DNA of 33,162 nucleotides from Gelatoporia subvermispora B (Eukaryota > Basidiomycota > Agaricomycetes > Polyporales > Gelatoporiaceae): NCBI GenBank assembly GCA_000320605.2, contig KB445807.1, forward strand, positions 1-33,162. The letters are read 5' to 3'. The position numbers and the translations under genes are program-made. Positions 30,718-33,162 of this stretch are shown here, in pieces. The notes under the pieces were generated by a model. It had not been told where the DNA came from. It was given only the letters and a program-made list of their open reading frames with translations, and ran no database searches. The stretch's first letter is position 1; each line of letters begins with the position of its first letter.

Positions 30718-32140
30718 ATCGCGCTCGAACGCGTGCTGCGCGGGCTATATTTGTAAGCTTCCGCGGTCCCGCTCGTCGCGGGGAAGACACGGCTGACGAG
30801 CACATTCTCACGATACAGGTGCTGGTGGTCCGAATGACACGGTTTCGCACTCGAACGCGTGCAATGGCGCGACTTGGCGGGCCGCAGAGCTCGGCGGTAG
30901 TGGGCACTGCTGCGCCACTCCGTTCATGGGGAGGGTCCTCAAGCATGCTGCATGCCGCAAAGAAGTGTGTCAGTTCGCGGGCTGCTCGTCACGGCGCGGA
31001 AGTGGCTGACGAACACGTCAGCGACATCCAGGTGCTGGCGGTCCTCTGCATCGCAACGTCGGCGACGAGCAATATTTCGAGAGCGCATTCTGCTGCGCGA
31101 CTCCATTCGCTCGCGGGCCCGAAACGTCGGCGGTTCTCTCACTGAGGCAAGTCGTCCGCGGGCTGCTTGACTCCGGGGCCTCCCTCGGTCTTGCCACTTC
31201 GGGATCCGGGAGCATCACGTGCGCGCGGCTGCGCAGATCCGATGGGGGCGGCGGTACGAGGAGAGGACGGCGGTGGGCCGAGAGTGTTGTGTGCGTCGAC
31301 GAGGCGGCGGCGGGGACGGCGGCTGCGGCAGATCCGAGTGGACGGCGTAGGGCTGCCACAGCGACATGTGCTCGCGCTCGAACGCGTGCGACTTCGCGGG
31401 ATGCAGACCTTGGCGGGTTGCAAAGTTTGGCGGCGGCGGGCACTGCTCCGTTCGCTCGCGGCCTGTTAACGTGCTGCAACAAAAGATGAGTTCATTCATG
31501 GTTTGCTCGTCACAGCGCGGAGGAGGCTGACGAGCATGTTGCCGGCATCCAGGTGCCGGCGCGGTCCAAGCACCTCGGGAGTGTCGTACGCACCGAGGCA
31601 GCGCTCATAGTGTGCATTCCGGGAGCGGGACGGCATCGCGCTCAAGCACGCGCGAAGCGCGACACACGTGACTTGGCGGGTTTCGGAGCTTGGCGGGCTC
31701 CGGAGTCGGGAGGCGGCGGTCGGCACTGCGCTGTTCCGTTCGCTCGTGGTCCGACAGCTCTGCGGTCCTCGGAAACACTGCTAGGAAAGGTGGGCTGTTC
31801 ATCACAGCATGGTGCAGGCGCAGCTGACGAGCATACCTTGGGGTTCCAGGGACCAAGACGTTGGCGGTCCGATCACGTCGCGAACACGCGCCTGCGCAAA
31901 TTCGGCAGCGACAGCGACAGCGCGAGGGCGGCGAGGGCGGCAGCGAGTCGAGGCCATTGGATATGTCGTGAGGGCGGCGCGGCGCGAGACTGAACCGAGG
32001 TGGCGGCGGCGACGACGACACGGGCCCGGGGTCTTCGCGGTCCGCGGGCATCCTGCAGAAATCGGTGAGTCGTTCGCGGGCCGCTCGTCACGGCACAGCA
32101 CAGCACAGAGATAGCTAACGAGCGTATCTCCGCGGTGTGG
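30718..32140 (+). repeat. array of diverged two-module repeats (about 210-300 bp period)
   Basis: Module A begins CGCTCGAACGCGTG, continues with GACTTGGCGGG and ends GGGCACTGCTCCGTTCG. Copies lie at about 30846-30925, 31373-31460 and 31636-31745, with a partial one at 30718. Module B begins GCTCGTCACAGCGCGG, continues with GGCTGACGAGCA and ends CCAGGTGCTGGCGGTCC. Copies lie at about 30772-30831, 30982-31044, 31503-31567, 31795-31871 and 32079-32125 (the last one partial). Spacing of the GCTGACGA core is 214, 520, 297 and 291 bp. Earlier weak matches near 30440 suggest the array starts further left. The modules have no open frame in common. Confidence 0.6.
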
Positions 32141-32146
32141 ACAGCA

Positions 32147-32176
32147 CGACTCGACTCGACTCGACTCGACTCGACT
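32147..32176 (+). repeat. pentanucleotide microsatellite (CGACT)6
   Basis: Six perfect CGACT units. Confidence 0.95.
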
Positions 32177-32697
32177 TTGGCGGTCCGCGCGCGTCTCGGG
32201 CGGGCGGCGACGGCTTAGTGCGGGCGCGAGAGCCGGACGACGAGGACGGCAGCAAGCCGGGCGCGTCGCACGTCTCGAGGGGGGAGCGGCGGCGCAATCG
32301 CAAGGGCGGGGGGACGGCGATTCGAGCGGGTAGAGCGGCGGGACTTTGGCGCTGCGCGGGGCTGTTTCGAGGGAGGTGATAGCAGCGAGGCGAGGAAAGC
32401 AGAGCAGAGCAGAGCAGAAAATACCTGTAGCACAGAGTGTTAGTTAGCTAACTAGCTAGCCAGACGAGTAGCAGAACGAACAGAACACATACCAGGTGAG
32501 TCCGGGGAGGCCGCCGTGCTGCTGCTGCTGCGAGCGACTTGCACTGGGTGCGAGGGGCGTACACCCCAAGGCGAGATCCCTACTGTTAATACTGCCCCAT
32601 CCCATGCACTTACTCTCGTATTTCTTCACGGGCCAACACGCCCCCCATTTGGCACCTCGTCCACACAGTCACGCCCCCGCCCTTCGCCACGAGATCA

Positions 32698-33162
32698 GGC
32701 GTGAGCGGAAGCGCGGCCGTGCGCCAGCCACCACACCCACCCTCGCAGCCAGTCCCTCCAGTATCCACACCCAAAATCGAGCTCAACGCACCTTGACGCG
32801 AATCTTCGCCTCCTCCTCCCACTCGGCGCTCTCATACCCCTCCTCCTCCTCCTCCCACCTCCTCTCCGGCACCCTCCTCTTCGTGCCCCTCCTCCTCATG
32901 CTGCCTCCCCCGCCCATGCTCTTCGACCGTGCCATGCTCGGCGCGGCGCTGCGCTCACTATACGCATCGATGTAGTCGTCGTAGAACTCGGTCACGCGCC
33001 CGCGGCGGTCGCGCTCCGTGTCCGGGCTGTAGGCGGACGACTCGCGCACGGGCGGCTGCGGCTGCGGCTGCGGGGGCAGCTCGCGGTCGCGCGGGTCCGA
33101 GCGCCGGATGGACAGCCCGCGCGTCGCGCCCATGCCCATGCCCATGCCCATACCCGCGCCCC
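32698..33162 (-). pseudogene. partial second copy of the noxR middle exon (continues off right edge)
   Basis: On the minus strand this encodes the noxR linker (Met/Gly repeat, DPRDRELPPQPQ, EFYDDYIDAYSER, KSMGG, a Glu-rich run, KIRVK). It then passes the same donor GTGCGT into intron sequence. It is almost base-for-base identical to 21660-22090 over the exon, but clearly diverged over the first 60 bases on the intron side. Here the run at 32907-32911 has five C, and the frame stays open where the main copy shifts. The PB1 exon does not follow. Instead the sequence turns into the repeat block, so this copy cannot make a complete NoxR in this direction. Whether the 5' part exists lies outside the window. 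Confidence 0.75.

Noticed and set aside
30718..32140. CRISPR-like interpretation of the repeat array
   Set aside because: Repeats are long, diverged and variably spaced, the genome is eukaryotic, and no Cas gene is present.

Overview
The window looks like nuclear DNA of a filamentous basidiomycete (Agaricomycete type). The genes have many 42-75 nt GT-AG introns with CTAAC/CTGAC-like branch sites. The gene set fits this too: a Spa2 polarisome scaffold, a Drs2-type flippase, COG3, an ADCK1/Mcp2-type kinase and a NoxR regulator of NADPH oxidase. The telomeric unit is TTAGGG. All gene models were spliced by hand from frame continuity, splice sites and family motifs. SPA2, DRS2, the ADCK1-like gene and COG3 each close into a single frame whose total length is divisible by three.

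Layout. (1) 1-473: a retroelement/telomere junction. A complete type I hammerhead ribozyme (185-268) lies in an element tail that ends in CCTAACCCTAAC. It is followed by a second, 5'-truncated copy of the same tail that also ends in telomeric repeats. This is the arrangement expected for endonuclease-deficient Penelope-like elements that attach to chromosome ends, so the left edge is probably subtelomeric. (2) 620-3965 (-): SPA2. (3) 3966-6443: no convincing gene, one weak fragment. (4) 6444-11334 (-): DRS2 in 21 exons, divergent from (5) 11729-13810 (+): the ADCK1/Mcp2-type mitochondrial kinase-like gene. This gene is bracketed by an exact inverted pair of telomere-like 15-mers. (6) 14987-16758 (+): an F-box/LRR-like gene whose 3' half is not cleanly resolved. 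(7) 17336-20386 (+): COG3 in ten exons. (8) 20829-20926: an intron-containing tRNA-Gln(TTG), with a diverged tRNA 5' half 124 bp upstream. (9) 21322-23584 (-): noxR, complete in content but with two opposite 1-nt homopolymer shifts in its middle exon. (10) 23585-32690: a gene-poor, mostly GC-rich block. It holds diverged tandem repeats, microsatellites, coding-like scraps and a short fragment matching the TPR region of the Ssn6/Cyc8 corepressor. (11) 32698-33162: a partial second copy of the noxR middle exon, running off the right edge.

SPA2, DRS2, COG3 and NoxR all act in polarised hyphal growth (tip scaffold, trans-Golgi vesicle formation, Golgi tethering, localised ROS). They are unlinked by operon logic, and I read their proximity as coincidence. 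The most unusual parts are the ribozyme-bearing telomeric junction at the left edge and the repeat-rich, gene-fragment-bearing block at the right.
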